The notes beneath the pieces are model-generated. The model searched no databases, was not told where the DNA came from, and was given only the letters and a program-made list of their open reading frames with translations. From Chaunax sp. Z400 (taxonomy: Eukaryota; Chordata; Actinopteri; Lophiiformes; Chaunacidae): 64,000 nucleotides of DNA. The position numbers and the translations under genes were made by a program. Where the stretch lies: the NCBI GenBank assembly GCA_037577475.1, contig CM075184.1:16928594-16992593 (forward strand), given 5' to 3'. Every line of letters begins with the position of its first letter. Position 1 is the first letter of the stretch. Below are positions 26,601 through 40,641 of this stretch, piece after piece.

Positions 26601-27939
26601 AGGGAATCCCTCTATAAACTTTGGTTTGAGATAGGCCTTTTATCCTTGCCATCCAGATACATGATAGAGGAGAAAGAAGGGGCGATAGGAACGGGCAGGG
26701 TAGACAGGGGGAATGGCAACTGCTAGGCAGGAATTGATTACATTAATTGATATGCCAATATGTAAGCTTGTTACATCCACCATTGCTAAGGATGATGGCT
26801 AACAGGTCCTGCTGATCAATGGAACCAATAAAGGCTTCATCCATTAATGAGCAATGTGGTAATTAATGTTATCCCTAAACCAATTACCTCAGGCAGTGCA
26901 TCTACAAAAGAGAGCAGCAAATAGTCCAACCAGGTTATCTCTTTTATACTCTTAGCAATTTTCTCAAGCTGCCTCTTTACTGCTCTGCGAGTTACCATGG
27001 CTGCAAGGCTGCACTCACTCCATTCACAACCCATAGAAAACAAATATAGTCAAGTAATTGCACAGGTAATCAAGCCAATTGTGACATTTTGAAGAGTTAT
27101 ATTTAATATTGTACTTAAATGACACTGCATTGTTTTATTTGACTGAGCCAGCGAGTAGTCATAGCTTCATATTCTAACCTAATCCAGTTCATTTTGTTCC
27201 TTTATATGAGGATTCAAGTTGTTAGAGCTGAATCGGATTTGTTTTGTAAGGATCTTTTTGTTTGTGTTCTCGATCTCCATGCCCTCCTTCTTCTGCTCCA
27301 GAGATATGAACCAATATTACAGGTGACAGTACTAAAACAAACAGGTTATTGGCCAATAACTCTGCAACAATGTAATTATTAGTCCTCTAATTATACCTGT
27401 GTGCCAAGAGGTTTTTGTGGTGAGGTATATATCTGTATTGTCTGTTCATTGTCACAAAAGCCTGCTTGTCTTGATAGTTGTATCAAAGAGGAAGCCTGAG
27501 TCAGAGCCAAGGAGGAAACCACAGCTCTTATGGGCACAATGTTTGTATATGAATAATAGTTGGCTTACATATATCAATAGTATTTATTTATTTGTTTTAT
27601 GAAGTAATACTTGTCTTGCCTGTAATTCACTTATTCATTGCTCAGGATTTTCATTCATCTCCTCTTTAAACGATTTATATAAAACAGGGCGTCCTGCATT
27701 TTAGTGCAATGTTATTGTAAAGAAACAGTGACAGTTGCTTCAATGGACGTCAGTAAAGCTGCTTGTCTGGTCCTATCCCTGTTTGCCTTCCTCTACCTGT
27801 TCATGGGAAATGCTTGTCAGTCATTCAACATGGTGAAAAGTGTTTGTTTAGCCCTGTAAAGCACAGTAATCACTTAAAATGTGTTAATTTTGTTGTATGT
27901 TTAATTGATAATACCTAAATGTGGCATATACTGTATAAT

Positions 27940-27977
27940 GTATCCATCTCTTAATTTTCTATAAGCACTTATCCTTT
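27940..27977 (-). repeat. Possible short retroelement-tail fragment
   Basis: A segment reading TCCATC, then TTTTCTATAAGC, then CTTATCCT resembles the reverse complement of the GGATAAGC...GAAAATGGATGG tail common in teleost LINE-like repeats. It is short and diverged, so the call is tentative. Confidence 0.35.
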
Positions 27978-28369
27978 GTGTGTGTTTATATATTTATCAC
28001 TTAAATGACCTTGTAGGGGAGGGCTCTTATAAACGCGTATAAAATAATAGCCGAGTTCATTTTTATACTTCAGGTTCTCCTACCTAAACTGACTTAGCAT
28101 AACAAGAAATAGAACTAAGTGTGAGATAATGACTTATTAGTTGGGACAAGCCCTGTAGAACAAAATCCAGTTTATGTAATGGTTATTGCAGAAGTGCAGA
28201 AAGGCCCATCTGTCTCTCTGCCTATTATCCGAACCCTTAATCGGGACTTACAGCAGGGCACGCTAAATAAACAGTAAGTAACTTGTCTTGGGTAGAGGAA
28301 CGTCAATGCCTGCAACTTGCTCAAGCCTTTGCTCTGAATAGTTCTGTATTGACCCCTCAGGACCCCCCG

Positions 28370-28480
28370 AGAATTCCCTAATTGAAAATTAATATTGAAT
28401 CAATGCCGCAGGCCATTTGCATATTGATTATAAACATCCAGGAAGGCACCAAGTATGTCTTGGATCAATAGAGCCCTTCT
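28370..28480 (+). promoter_or_regulatory. Candidate conserved regulatory block with POU octamer
   Basis: Contains a perfect octamer ATTTGCAT (28415-28422) directly followed by ATTGATTA, and TAATTGAAAATTAATATTGA just upstream. This dense set of POU- and homeodomain-type cores is typical of developmental enhancers. The conclusion is inference from motif content only. Confidence 0.3.
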
Positions 28481-31400
28481 GCAGTAGGCTGAGTGCACTA
28501 CATCACATGGCAGCTGCCTGCTCCTGAGGTTAATGACTGGTGCTTGTTAAGGAGCTCTTGTCAGGTAGAATCCAGCCACAGGGTCTGTCTGCCAAAGTTG
28601 GCAGCAGGTGAACTGTGGGAAAAGATGTACAGGGGAAGGGGAAATGTTGGTTTAGGGCCAACCCCTTATGTATTAAATGTCCAAGTTTATCTCTGCACGA
28701 GATACGTTTGCAACTTGTTAGCACCATTGTTGCTCCTTATAAACCAGACTTTCTTTTTATTATACTCTTTTATTATTTTGGGGCCTAGACACCCTAGCAC
28801 TGATCTCTTAACTCTCCAAAACACAGACCATAAAAACTGCAATTGTGTATTTGTACTGAATAAAATAGACTTAAGAAGGGATGCTTATCAAAGATAATGT
28901 TCACTATTTCCAGCCCCTGAAAGGAGACAAAACAATATCACATACATCAAAAAATGACCTTTTTAATTTGAAATGAAACTTTCACAAGACAATGGTGAAC
29001 AAGAACCCTCTTCTTTAAAGCACCGATTAAAATGCAATGCATACATTTCGCTCCCAAACTGGCCATAATAGTTTCCACATGATGAGGGGATGTAGGAGGT
29101 GAAGGCGGGAGAAAAGGCACAGCAGTGGAGACAATGGTCTGAAAGATTAGATCATGATAGGGTAGATGATGAAAGAAGGCTCCATAAAACTACTGTTACT
29201 GCTAACCTGAACACAGAATACCACAGAAGCATGGCTGGCCGGCAACATGGAATGGTGGTTAAAATAATGGGACTCTCCAAAACTGGATGATTGTCTGAAC
29301 TCACAGGAGACAGCAGACCTGGTGTGAAGCACATGTGAGAGCAGCTTATCCTCCAGTCTATGAAAGGCAAGGTCTTGAATTAATGCCTTTGTGTCCACTA
29401 TCCCCACACCCCCGCCCCAGCATACACCATGCACTGGGAGCTAGGATCTGGGAGCTGCAGAATGGAGTGCTGGGCCCAGAGAACCAGGCTGCATCTGATT
29501 GCTTCATTACAGGCCCTTTCATTGACTTGGTTGCACTGAACTGATGAACTGAGGCAGTGGACAAGAGCACATAATAGGAAGAAATGAATTCTTATCACAG
29601 CCTTCTCAGGAGGCCACTGGTCCTCTCTGGAGCCAACAGAAACAATGAAGGAGAAGGAGGGTGCTGCATCTGGGCCCATTTGTGAGCCAGATGCAGGATC
29701 TAAACAGAGGACATGATGGAACTTTAGGATGTTGGATCAGAATACCGTGGAGGGACATTGAATCCACAGAGAGCCTTATTATTGCAAGCAGCTTGTTTTA
29801 ATGATTAGTTTGGTGATTAGTGTTTGCTTTCTCCTGGTAACTGACACACACGGAATAAAATATTTTTCAATTGTTTATTCTAGCAAACCCCAAGAGGCAG
29901 ACTTCTGCTAGTTAGCATCCCTGCCTTAGGTCTCACAGCAGCACCCAAACACTAACCACTGGGATGAATAATTAATTTTGTACCTTATTGGGCTCTCACC
30001 CGTAACTTGCCAACCTCTGACTAATGAGTGAAGAGAGTCTTCTGCAGCAAGGACAATAACGGCATCCATTATAAAAACAACAGCAACACTAACAACCACA
30101 GGCATGCATGCAATTGAAATGCAAGATGGTATAGCACAGCACCAATATAGCGGCAAGCTTGGTCCCCACAGGGCAGGGGTTGTTAATCCCTTGCCATGAC
30201 CGTGCACTAGAGAGGCCAGGGTCTGCATATCACTCACCAACCTGCTCTTTTCTATACGTATATATGTGTAGTCGGCTCCAAACCGTGGAAGAGGAGGGTA
30301 GAAGAATGTATTACAAAAGCTGGAAATGTTATCCATAAACCATTAATATGCAGTTTCCTGTAAAAAAAAAATGAAGTTAACATAAATTATTTAACATTAT
30401 GTCTTAATAGTTTTTCACAAAATGTTCATAATTTGCAAATCTTAGTGGAGTTTGCTGATGGGCCGATAATGTACCACACCCACCAGCCAATATGCTCTCC
30501 CCTTTGCCTCCCTGCTGCCAACAAATCTCCCACCCTCCCATTCTTGCTCATACCTGCTCCCTTGGCAGAAAATGGATGCTGCAAAGCCTTATAATTGGCT
30601 CTGTTAGGATATTTGGAATTTCTTTTTAAAAATATCTCTCCCCCCCCCATAGAGCTGTTCTTGACAGTATTTGAGAACAATATACTTATGTAGTGAATGG
30701 TTGTCTTGGTTCTCATCCCAAATATCTTTCGCCCTCAGTGATTGCTACTGGGGTGTTGTGGGTTTTCGTTTTTCTTTAGCTTCTTTTTTTTTAGCATGGG
30801 GTAATTGTTACATCAACAGTATCAGACATACTACTCATTTAGGCCTTTTTGGAACAACTGGCACATGTTTTAGCCACATCATCAGTTCCATTTTCTTTTT
30901 ACTTGTCTGTCTCTTCCTCTCCCTCTCCTGTGGCTGAGCCAAAGATAACTGACTAGCAGTGTTTGACTGTAATCACTCCAAGTCTCTTTCTCTGGAGAGC
31001 AGCACAGCGGGCAGCACAGATCCTCCCTTCTAGGAGCTTTCAGTCTACTTTCTCAGAATCGTGACATATCCACGAAGAATAAGTACAAAGTCTTCGCTAA
31101 CATACATGTAATGCTCACACACACCTTAGAATTATATAACTTCATTATTTGGATAGATCAACGATACTCAAAACAGTGATTAGAGAGAGGGAATACTGAC
31201 CCACTCTGAGAGTGTAGACTTATCTGAAAAAGACATTTGAAAGAACTTTAAAGCTAAAAAGGGAGTCCTAATGCAGTGTTGAACTGTTTAGGTTTATTCT
31301 GTCTAGCATCATTCTGAGTCATTTTTTAATCTTAGGTAAAATTGAAAGCCTAAAGCAGTTTGATAAACTGATTAGGCTCAGATAACGGGATATACCACTG

Positions 31401-32375
31401 AGATTAGGAGGATAACTAGTTAAAGTGATGTTTGATTTGGTCCGTTGCATCCCATCATCTGGCATCTGAGTCTATTTTGTAATTAAGGCTGTAAGGTGTG
31501 TGCATAATCAAATAAATAAATAATGCTGCCAGAATTATGTGCTAATAAATTAATACATTACAAGAAGTGAATAAAGGAGCAGCTAATTGCATGAGATGAG
31601 GTTTTTCATTAGCCTTTTGAGAGGAAATTTCATTATGTGCATCACGAGCCATACTGCCAGATGAATTCTGTTTTGTAAGTATGCAAATAAGAATAAAGTA
31701 TTGTGTTAGTAAAACTATAAGAGTCATAACAATCCATTTTAATAGACATGTAGATGTTATTATCTAGTGGAGTTTTCATTTATATATTTATTCACTCTAA
31801 TGGAAGCAGCAAAAACAGGACAACACTGGATCTCTACAGAGAGAACCATGCTGGCCGTGCTGGTAGTCTCTGTTTGTTTGATGGTTTGTAGCTTTGCTGT
31901 GGCTTGTAGTGTCACCCTTCTTAAGGAATATAAAATCTACAGTATGTCTCTCTGAGTTTGGATTGAGACATAACCTCATACAGATATTGACATCTCTTCC
32001 TTGATAATCACATATGGATGCATGAAAGATTTATAAGATAGTGCTAGAGATGATCCGTGCTTTAGCTCACAAGCTAAAATATGAAGAATTTGTTTTCACT
32101 TACCTGCAATACAACTTGCAGTATTGATTCAGTTCTGTTCCCTTTCTCTTTACATGTTGTTGCAAACAAAACATAAACATGGTTAAATGCACCTCCAATA
32201 ATTGCTCTGCAAAGTTGGTTGATTATTTTGTACATAATTACAGTGGAAAACAATCTGCCTATTAAGACTTTATTGGTAGTAATACAAAAGCAATTACCAT
32301 TACTTTGCTGCTCACATTGAAAATAAAGATTTCCCTGAATTAAAAGGATCCTCTGACTACTGCTAAGGCTAATTG

Positions 32376-32446
32376 TTTAGTTTAGTTTATTAGGATCCCC
32401 ATTAGCTGCAGCAAATGCTGCCACTATTCTTACTGGGGTCCGACAC
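32376..32446. repeat. Possible teleost dispersed repeat fragment
   Basis: The segment contains TTTATTAGGATCCCCATTAG, and about 40 bases on CTTACTGGGGTCC. I recall this combination as a widespread repeat in teleost genomes, probably LINE-derived. Family, strand and limits are uncertain without a repeat-library search. Confidence 0.45.
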
Positions 32447-35400
32447 ATATGCATAATTGTGTGGGGTCTTTTACAGGCATCTGGTTGTAAGTCATTGGTG
32501 AGGGCTAAATGCTGATCACTTAGGAGGGCCTTTACAAGCTGTGCCCTAAGTGTGTGTTTTTGGTACTGCTCGTCTGCCAGGGAGTCTGATAGCTCTGGAT
32601 TATTTATTTATCAGGCTGCTGGACGCTCGACAAAGCGACTTAGGCCCGTGGTTGTCTGGCGACATCTGCCCTCCAACAGTAGCCATCAACAAACATGGGT
32701 AGGGGTGCCAATGAGAAGGGCCCATTGGTTTCCTAACCCTCCAACCCATCCTCACATATAGACCCTCCACACTCAATAGAGACGCACGGAAGCTTTGCAA
32801 AGACATGAGTGCAAAACTTTTTAATTAGGGAAAAAATGAGGTTAGAAAAAGAAAAAGATTGAAAAAGAAAGATAGAAACAACCACCCGTTTTCCTATTAA
32901 GGAGAAATGTCAAGCGCGGTGGTGAAGCAATAGTGTGTGTGCATCCCTTTGTTGTCCTCCCTGACATTGAAGGCTAATTTTTCATGGTTATTTGAACTGG
33001 AAAATGAAAGAGAGGTTTGTGATTATTTCCTATAAATGACAACACAATTGCATTACGCTTCAGTACAAACACAGAAAGGATATTGCCTTTTCATATTTCA
33101 TGTGAAAGTAATGGATGGGCTATGCAAAGGGAAACAAAAAGAAAGACAAATGGTGAAAGAAAGCTCCCTGTTTGATTTGTATTAGAAACTGAATGGATAG
33201 AGGTAGCAGGAGATTTTTTTCAATAAGTGGTAGCACTCTCATGGATGTTTTAAAGTGCCCGTGCAGTGTAATCATTGGATTCCTTTAGTAATTAGCTATG
33301 ATCAACCAGCCATGGAGGTTGATAAACGAAAGGTTGCCCAATATATCCACTGCAGGCTCTACTAGAAAAATGTACTGTATCTCCATAATAAGGTCCCCAC
33401 ACAAACTCTCTCCATATACAGTATATCTGTACAGCTGTATGGTGCAATAAATAAACATTAGTGTAATAAATAAAAAAGATAAAACACCAACCCACCATCC
33501 TCCGCCGCTCCTCTCAACTCTTCTGAAACATCTGAATTCAGCAGGCCGTTCAAGTTTTGTAACCAAACACATCAATGATTCTCCATATTTTATATTTTAA
33601 ATAAAATTGATTAGCAAAATTGGTATTCATAACCTTGTCAGATTCTGTTTTATCTGGGTGTACGCTTTCATAAACAAACAGCTGGTTAGGCCCAGGGCTG
33701 TAGATGGAGACAGGACTGAATGACCATTGAGGAGGATTGGTAACCAGCCCACTCTGGAGGGGCATGCTGAGAAATGTATTTGTGTACTTATAAGTTTGCA
33801 AAGATTGGAGGAAAGCCTCTGCTGGCAGGACTCATGTAAATAGGACCCATGTGGGAGCTGTGAGCCGGACTCCTAACACGCGCCGAAGTAGGTGCTACAT
33901 ACATCCAACCATGGCAACATTGATTTTCTGAGCTAATACCTCCACATAACAGTCCACAGGCAGATGGATGCACTACAAAGATATGCAAATGGTGCATTCG
34001 ATAAATCGACAGGCAGAGATCTTTTTCAGACAGTCCACTGTACTGGTATGCAGTGCCTAAAAGGAGAGATAAACAGATAAGTACTTGTTAATGGACACGC
34101 ACACACATACACAAGTGCACAAACTAAGACTGACATACAAGCACCTGCCTGTTACCTGGGAAAACGTGGATCAATAATAGAATTTCACGCTAAGAAGAAC
34201 TGCTTCAGAAAAGCACATCAAATAAATCAGAGGACTTTCCAGCATTAGTGTTTGCTATGAAAGTGCTATTTTTAATGTGGCACACGGTATTTTTAATTTT
34301 CAAAGTTTTCTTCAAGAAAGCGTTTTGCACTATATCCTGTGTATAATAACAAAACAAACTGTGGGTATAGTCATAGTCACTTTGCTTATTAGTCAGATAT
34401 GAAAAAAATGCTGCTGGGTGTATGTCATATATAATGGATGTGGGCTGTCTTGTTAAGCCCAGCAGGCTGTATGTGGCTGTGTCTCTGTGGAGAAAGGCTC
34501 TGAAGCTCGCTCTACCTGGTAATTAAAGAGAGTTTGTGGCGAAAGACAAACATCAGGAGAGATGAGCTATGAACAAAAGAGCTGTGACAGTTTCAGGTTA
34601 TGTGATTTTTGTGTCCCTTTTTGCCAAATGAAAAATCAATACATTTTCCCGGGTTATACATATTCAGAGTGTCCACTGTGCTTCCGCCCTGATGGAGAGA
34701 GGGGTGGGGGACTGTGGGCTAGAGTGAAGGGAGTCGCCTGTTCGTCTGTCATAACTGTACCATCGTATTTTCCAACCCACTGGTGAATATTTCAGAGTTG
34801 ATGTGATTGCCCTTTATGACAGCGGTGATGATTTTTTTTTCCTCACTTTTTTCAGCAACCCCCCACACTCAGTCAGCCCTCCCCGAATCTGTTTGGTCCC
34901 TTTGAATAGCTGCAAATAGGTGGATGCATTATAATGTAGAGCTAGAGGAAAAAGAAAAAAGACGCATTAATAAAAGGAGGTTGGTGTAAGAGGAGGCGGC
35001 ACTGGAAGACGATGAGCATAAATGCATTTTGGGGGGTGGCAGAGATGCAGACTGGCTCTTTGTGCAGGACAATGTCCCTCAGGCAGAGTAGATGGAAGAG
35101 CACTGCCCAGTGATGTTTTTGCCCCCTATCCAGGCTTTTAGCTCACCATCCTAGCAGGGAAAAGTACAGCCTGCATCTTCCATTGTGGACATAATATGTG
35201 TTAGTGAGCAGCCATCATCTTGGACATTCAAGGATGTCACAGGGTGGTGTGCGTGTGTCAGCTGGGGCAGAAGAGTGAGCAGTCCCTGAATGCTCACTCC
35301 CTATGTTGCCACATTAACCTAGATCCTCTTCTCCTTCATCAGTCAAGTAAAACACAAAGAGAAAAAGAACTAGAGCCGCACTCACTTTATCCACTTTATT

Positions 35401-37750
35401 TGTAATGTATCTAAACATGCCATTAGCACGAGAAGTATTTCCAATCAGTATAATTTCCCATGAGATAACACTTTGGGGAAAATTTGTAATACGTTATAAG
35501 GTGCTCAATAACGGTTTCTGACTTACTAATCACCAAAGGCAGAAAAAAATAGTTAAATTAGCCACATTTAGTGTGTTTAAATGTTTTATATTCTGCTCAA
35601 GACAGGAATTCCATGTGTGACCTGAATACAAGTGACTTTGAAAGGCAGAAGGGATGAAATGAAGTGTTGTGTGGAAAACCTATGGGACTGGTTTGATGAG
35701 CAGGCACCATAGGTAAATAGAGGAGTGATGGAGGAGGGGTTGCCGCAGTATTGTTCCAGGGCAGCGTGAGCTTACACTGCTGTTTGTGATTAACTTGCTG
35801 TTTAAAGTTTTTTTAGTTATTAGCTGCCCTAACCCCGTACCCCTCCTCCATCTCCTGCACCTCCTCCTATGCCGCCCCCCCCCATCAGCCCCATGGAGAC
35901 ACAAAGTATCCATTCACATTTAGATCCTGAGGTTACGGCAGGGCCAGCAGGGAGAGACTTGTGAATCCCCCCCATCGACAGGTCAGGAATCTAGCATGTA
36001 ACTCCGACCAGCAGCACGGAGGTAGCTTGCTCTTCTTTCCTTTGAAAAAATTGAAAGTGTGCAGGGTGCGTGGGAGAGAGGGAGTGAGAACGCAAGTGAG
36101 GAAAGAAGAGTCTAGAGACGGCCGGACTTTTATTTTGTTTGAGTGTGTGCGTGGCAGGTTTAGTGTTTTTGGTGCGTTTTCTGACATTTAAGTCTGTTGA
36201 TTATGATGCGCAAGTACGTGTCTTTTAGTACAGTTTCATTCATTTGAAATACCTCGTATTCAAGACCATATAAATTAATCCATCTGGATTAAGGGTAATA
36301 GCATATATATCAGTATGAATGTTTTTTTTAAAAAGCATAATATGCATCAACATTTTAACTCGACTCTCTATTTTGTCGTTTAATAGTCAGTATGGATGCT
36401 GATAACAGCATATTGTGGTTTATTGGTTGCTCATAAGCAAAAAATCCCTCCGGTTGGATTGTGGACATGTCCTGCTCTGTTGTGATTTTGAGAGGTAGTT
36501 AGTGAGGACATAAGGAAGGAGCTGGGAGAGTGTGTGTTGGAGGGAGGTTATAAGGGGTGAGAATGTTTTCCTGTGTGTTGTGCTTTTTTTTAAAGGAGGT
36601 CCTGCATTGGGGGCACAGAGGTACTGATATGAGGAGCGTACAATGCATGAAAGCCCTCAGCATGGGTCCTGTGTCTCATTGTCCCATGGTACCCTCCTGT
36701 CACTTTCATTTTGCACCCTCTAGTCCAGAGTCCGGCAAACTTTGATATAAGTAAGGGGTGTAAGGCAAGATGGAGGGGAGCAAGAGAGGGATTTTTTTTA
36801 AAGGAAAAGGGGAGAAAGATAGAGTGTGAAGTGTGAAATAAGATTGCTTTTTATCCGACAGTGCAGCATTAAAGAAAAGGAAGCTGTCCGGCCCTGGATA
36901 AAGCGGGGGAAGCACACCTCTCTGATTTACAGTGTGGTCCTGTGACACCTGGTTAAAATGATAACAGCCTCAATCATCGTAATGAGAGTAACGAGAGCTT
37001 AGACACACGGATCCACACAAGAGCTCCAGGAGAAGCAGAGCTCAACCCTCGCTCCCAGTGCTCCAGAGTCGGGGAATGGAAGCAGCTCGCCCCCGTCTCT
37101 GGTTCTCCAGGACTTTCAAAAGCCAAGAAAGTGTTGTTGAGATACCGTATAAAAAAAAGAAGAAAAAAAAAAGAACAGACTGTCACTACTGTTTGAGGAA
37201 CACTGGAGTCATTCTCAGGTAGGACTGGAATTCTGTACTTAAAGAAAGGCACTTATCATCATAGCAGTGTATACTGCTGAGGCAGAGGATGGAGGAGGAG
37301 CTTGACCTAGTGAAAGATATCAAGAGTGACTATTATTACTTGCTACTGCTCTTCTCTACAGTCTGGGAAGGAATACTGGAAAGTGCAGTGGTTACCATCA
37401 ATTATTTATCAGGCCGTTTGTGCTTGTCAGTCTGATTAGCATTAGTGTAATCACTGCTCTTCAGGGGAAAGGAAGGCTGCTCGCTCTCATCTGAAGGTAA
37501 TCTTGCCATTTTTAGTGTCTCATCTTCACCGGACGCCTCTTGCATAGCATCTGCTTTTGTCATCTCCACATATTTCTTCCTTCATCCCCTTCCCTGTGCG
37601 TTTCTGTGTGTTGCCCCCGCACCTCATTAATGTCTGTGAGCAAGTTGCTCTCTCCCAGCTTGTATAGAGTGACACCTATGGGCCTGATTGAGCCCCTGCA
37701 CTCACTGGCAAAACACAAGACTGGAAGTCTGCTGAGCACAGACATATTGA

Positions 37751-37780
37751 GCGCGTGTGTGTGTGAGAGTGTGTGTGTGT
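37751..37780. repeat. Interrupted (GT)n microsatellite
   Basis: Two GT runs separated by GAGA. Confidence 0.9.
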
Positions 37781-39334
37781 ACATCTGCGCTTGTTTGCCT
37801 GTAAGATCCTGGAACAGAGAGCCCATGGACTGTCTCCATTGAGTGACTGGCAGAGCAAAGCCGATATTTATATGCTCAGAACAAATGAGTGTAATCTCTG
37901 TGTCGGCAGTGGGCTTATTCAGCTTGCATGATTAAATTAATGGAACTGTTTCATATCATTGTATTATGAGGGTTAATGAAGACAATTAATTAGAAGACAA
38001 CCTTCAGGCTATTGTCCTTTACATCTCTCAGATTTGGGTTAAAAATTGCCTGCTGCCATGGCTTTGAGTGTTTCCCCTCATCTGTTTTCAGTTAATCTAT
38101 GACTACAGTTGTAGTCTCTCTTCCATTTGCATCCTACTCTTAGGCCACTCATGACCTTTCATTAATTATGGTTGCCTAGCTTTAATCATTCTGTAATACT
38201 GTGAGAGATGAGAAGAGGAATAGGCAAAGTGATTTGCCACTTTAAGATGTAATGCTGCTCCTGGAATTAAATGTCTGCATTCCTGCTTGAATTATGGACA
38301 GGGCACTGTGTCATGTGTACTAAAAGTGTCAGATACTTCAATTAAAATTTTAACAAAGCAAATATTGAAAACACAAGGAGGAAAATATATCAGCGCAAAT
38401 GTGAGCATGAACAGAATGAACAGGAGTTGGGCTTTGGCACAGGAATAGCATTAGAATGTCTGCTGGTGCCTATCACAGGCATGTTTAAGCACAAACTGTG
38501 TGTTGATGTGTAGGTGGGGAATTAGTCTCACTACAAGTGTCACATAGCTAAGAAATGACACCTTGCCCCGTTTTTAAAGGTGACAAAATTTACCTGGGGA
38601 TTATTTTGTAATCTGAGCACCTATGCAGCTGTACAGTATCCTAATTCTCACAGAGTTGTGGAGATTTATGCAAGTAGGCGGTAGAAGGGATTTTAGGACT
38701 CTGCAGGAGTTCAATGGTTTTCTGGGAATGTTAAACATTCGCCTCACCAGCAATGGGTGGGCCGCACTGGATGGAATTCATAGGTTTCCTTGGAAACATA
38801 ATAGAAACATGTTGTAAAATAAGATGAAATAAATTTTATTTGGGTGTGGGATCCAGGGAACACTTTAATATGTTTTTACTAAGAATCAGTCATTCTGACA
38901 GATGTTTCCTACAGTATTTTCTATCAACAAGGATGAAGTGGAATATACTCTAGGCCTATTGCTTCTGTGTTGTCAGGAACAATAAGGTGTTTTGTACTCA
39001 TTGATTGACTTTTTTTTAAAACTCAATCCTATTAAGCATGTTTTTGTGTCTAAAATAATAAAATTATCATATTTTATGAAAAACCCCACCTCCAATGTTT
39101 TTGTAGATGTAGTGCATATTCAGTTCATCTTTAGTAAGAAGAATTATTAAGAATAGCGAAATATATTGTAGATACAATATATAACTGTCCGACCTTTTCC
39201 TTATCCTACACAGAATAAGAATGTTCTTTCACATACAAATCAGAGAATGAGATGTCAAATAGAAAAACAGTAATTTTCTTCAATGTATTTTTCAGTCATA
39301 AACATGAAACATTTGCATTATGTCAGGTGGTATA

Positions 39335-39398
39335 AGTTCCAACCCCCCGCGGCCCTGCACAGGATAAGCAGTTACAGAAAACGGATGGAATGAATGGA
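39335..39398 (+). repeat. 3' tail fragment of a LINE-like teleost repeat
   Basis: The sequence has CCCCCCGCGGCCCTGCAC, then AGGATAAGCAGTTACAGAAA, then CGGATGGAATGAATGG. This closely matches the 3' end of an abundant teleost non-LTR retroelement, which normally ends in ATGG-type tandem repeats. Only the tail is present, as expected for a 5'-truncated insertion. The family name is not assigned. Confidence 0.65.
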
Positions 39399-40324
39399 AA
39401 TTTCCCCTTTCCCCTTAATTTTTACCCTTTCAGCAGAAGAACTTTGTGTTTTTGATTATTCAATCTATATGCAAGACCTGTCTCAGGAAAGGAACCATGA
39501 GAACAGCAGCATGACTGACAAATGTGTTCAACATAATGTCAATTTCAAGGTTTGAGAACATGATGTCAACTTTATATAAAGTGTACGCAGTGTTTCACAA
39601 CAGACATGATAAACAGTCAGTGTCTGGGATAATGTAACATCATAAAAGTGGTTTTGGCTGTGGGTAGTCATGTGGTGAGCTGAGATTGGATGTGTGATGA
39701 CTGCAGGGCTGAATACTTGAACAGTATGTTTTAGTAGCTGTTGTAGCATTGTCAATACATCAATAGCTCATAGAGTAGAGACCCGAGCATGAAAGCATTT
39801 TCAGAAGAGCATTTAAGTACATTTGCTGAGAATTAGCTGACTTGTGTAATAACTGATAGGGCCTATTGACTGCGGCCTAGTTTACTGTTGTCAAATCAAT
39901 GCTACTGCATGCAAGTCCCACTTTTAAACAAACTTAACAGGCAAAGGGGGTGTTCAGGGGGCACTGGAGGGAAATAAACAAGATTGATGCCCTTTTTATT
40001 ATCTGTTTTTGCTATCTTTTCCTCTGTGTGTTACTTACAAATAGTGTTATCGGATATCCATTGTTTGGACTTCGATGCTCCTAAATGGCCTGATATATCG
40101 AGCTGAGGCTTTTAAGGTGGTTACAAGGGATTTCTGCCTTTGACTTGGCATAAAAATAAAATTAATAGTGGCTCTGAAAGTTTTAAATATTTATGATTAT
40201 TTTTTTTGCAATAATAGGATCTAGCATCTGCCCATTTCAGAGCGCATGTATGCTTTTTTCTGCAGTTTTATGCCAACATTAATCAAAGGAAATTATCATA
40301 TATATTGTTGTTTTTGAACAAATA

Positions 40325-40387
40325 TAAATAACAACAATAGTAATAATAATAGTAATAATAATTGTAATAATAATAATAATAATAAAT
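40325..40387. repeat. (AAT)n / (AAC)n trinucleotide repeat
   Basis: Imperfect AAT/TAA units with AAC and AGT variants, about 250 bases upstream of the next exon. Confidence 0.93.
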
Positions 40388-40641
40388 TAGCAGTATATCT
40401 ACTTACTAATTAACTCTCATTTTAAAATTCTTGTCAAAATAATTATCACAGTGACGATGATCAGACAGGGCAGGACAGACAGCAGATAAAGTGCTTTTTG
40501 TCTGCTAGCCTTGCAACTGTGTGTCAGCATATGTAATTGTTGCAAGCTCCTATAGAAAAAAAATGGTGCCGTCCCTTTAAGTGCTTCCACCAATTCTGAT
40601 GGCGTGGTAATTTACATATCTCGTCCTCCCTCCCCCTTCAG

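Larger units (their letters stand above)
10069..40641 (+). other. zfhx3: Large intron (probably intron 4), about 30.6 kb
   Basis: Boundaries are GT (10069) and AG (40641). The protein reads continuously from the exon before to the exon after when compared with ZFHX3, so no coding exon is missing. No other gene is supported. Contents are a Tc1-like relic (about 19784-20873), fragments resembling teleost dispersed repeats (about 27940-27977, 32376-32446 and 39335-39398), microsatellites near 23339-23358, 37755-37780 and 40325-40387, and a G-quadruplex motif at 23602-23633. Several blocks have homeodomain/POU-like motifs and mixed composition typical of conserved noncoding DNA (for example 10860-11190, 23050-23340, 26420-26900, 28370-28480 and 37905-38060). 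Their regulatory role is inference. The rest is unremarkable AT-rich intron. Confidence 0.88.

Noticed and set aside
28493..28897. 134-codon plus-strand open frame in the large intron
   Set aside because: No family resemblance or supported splice sites. The protein reads continuously between the flanking zfhx3 exons without it.
29926..30336. 136-codon minus-strand open frame
   Set aside because: No recognisable domain. Its length is within what chance gives in 64 kb.
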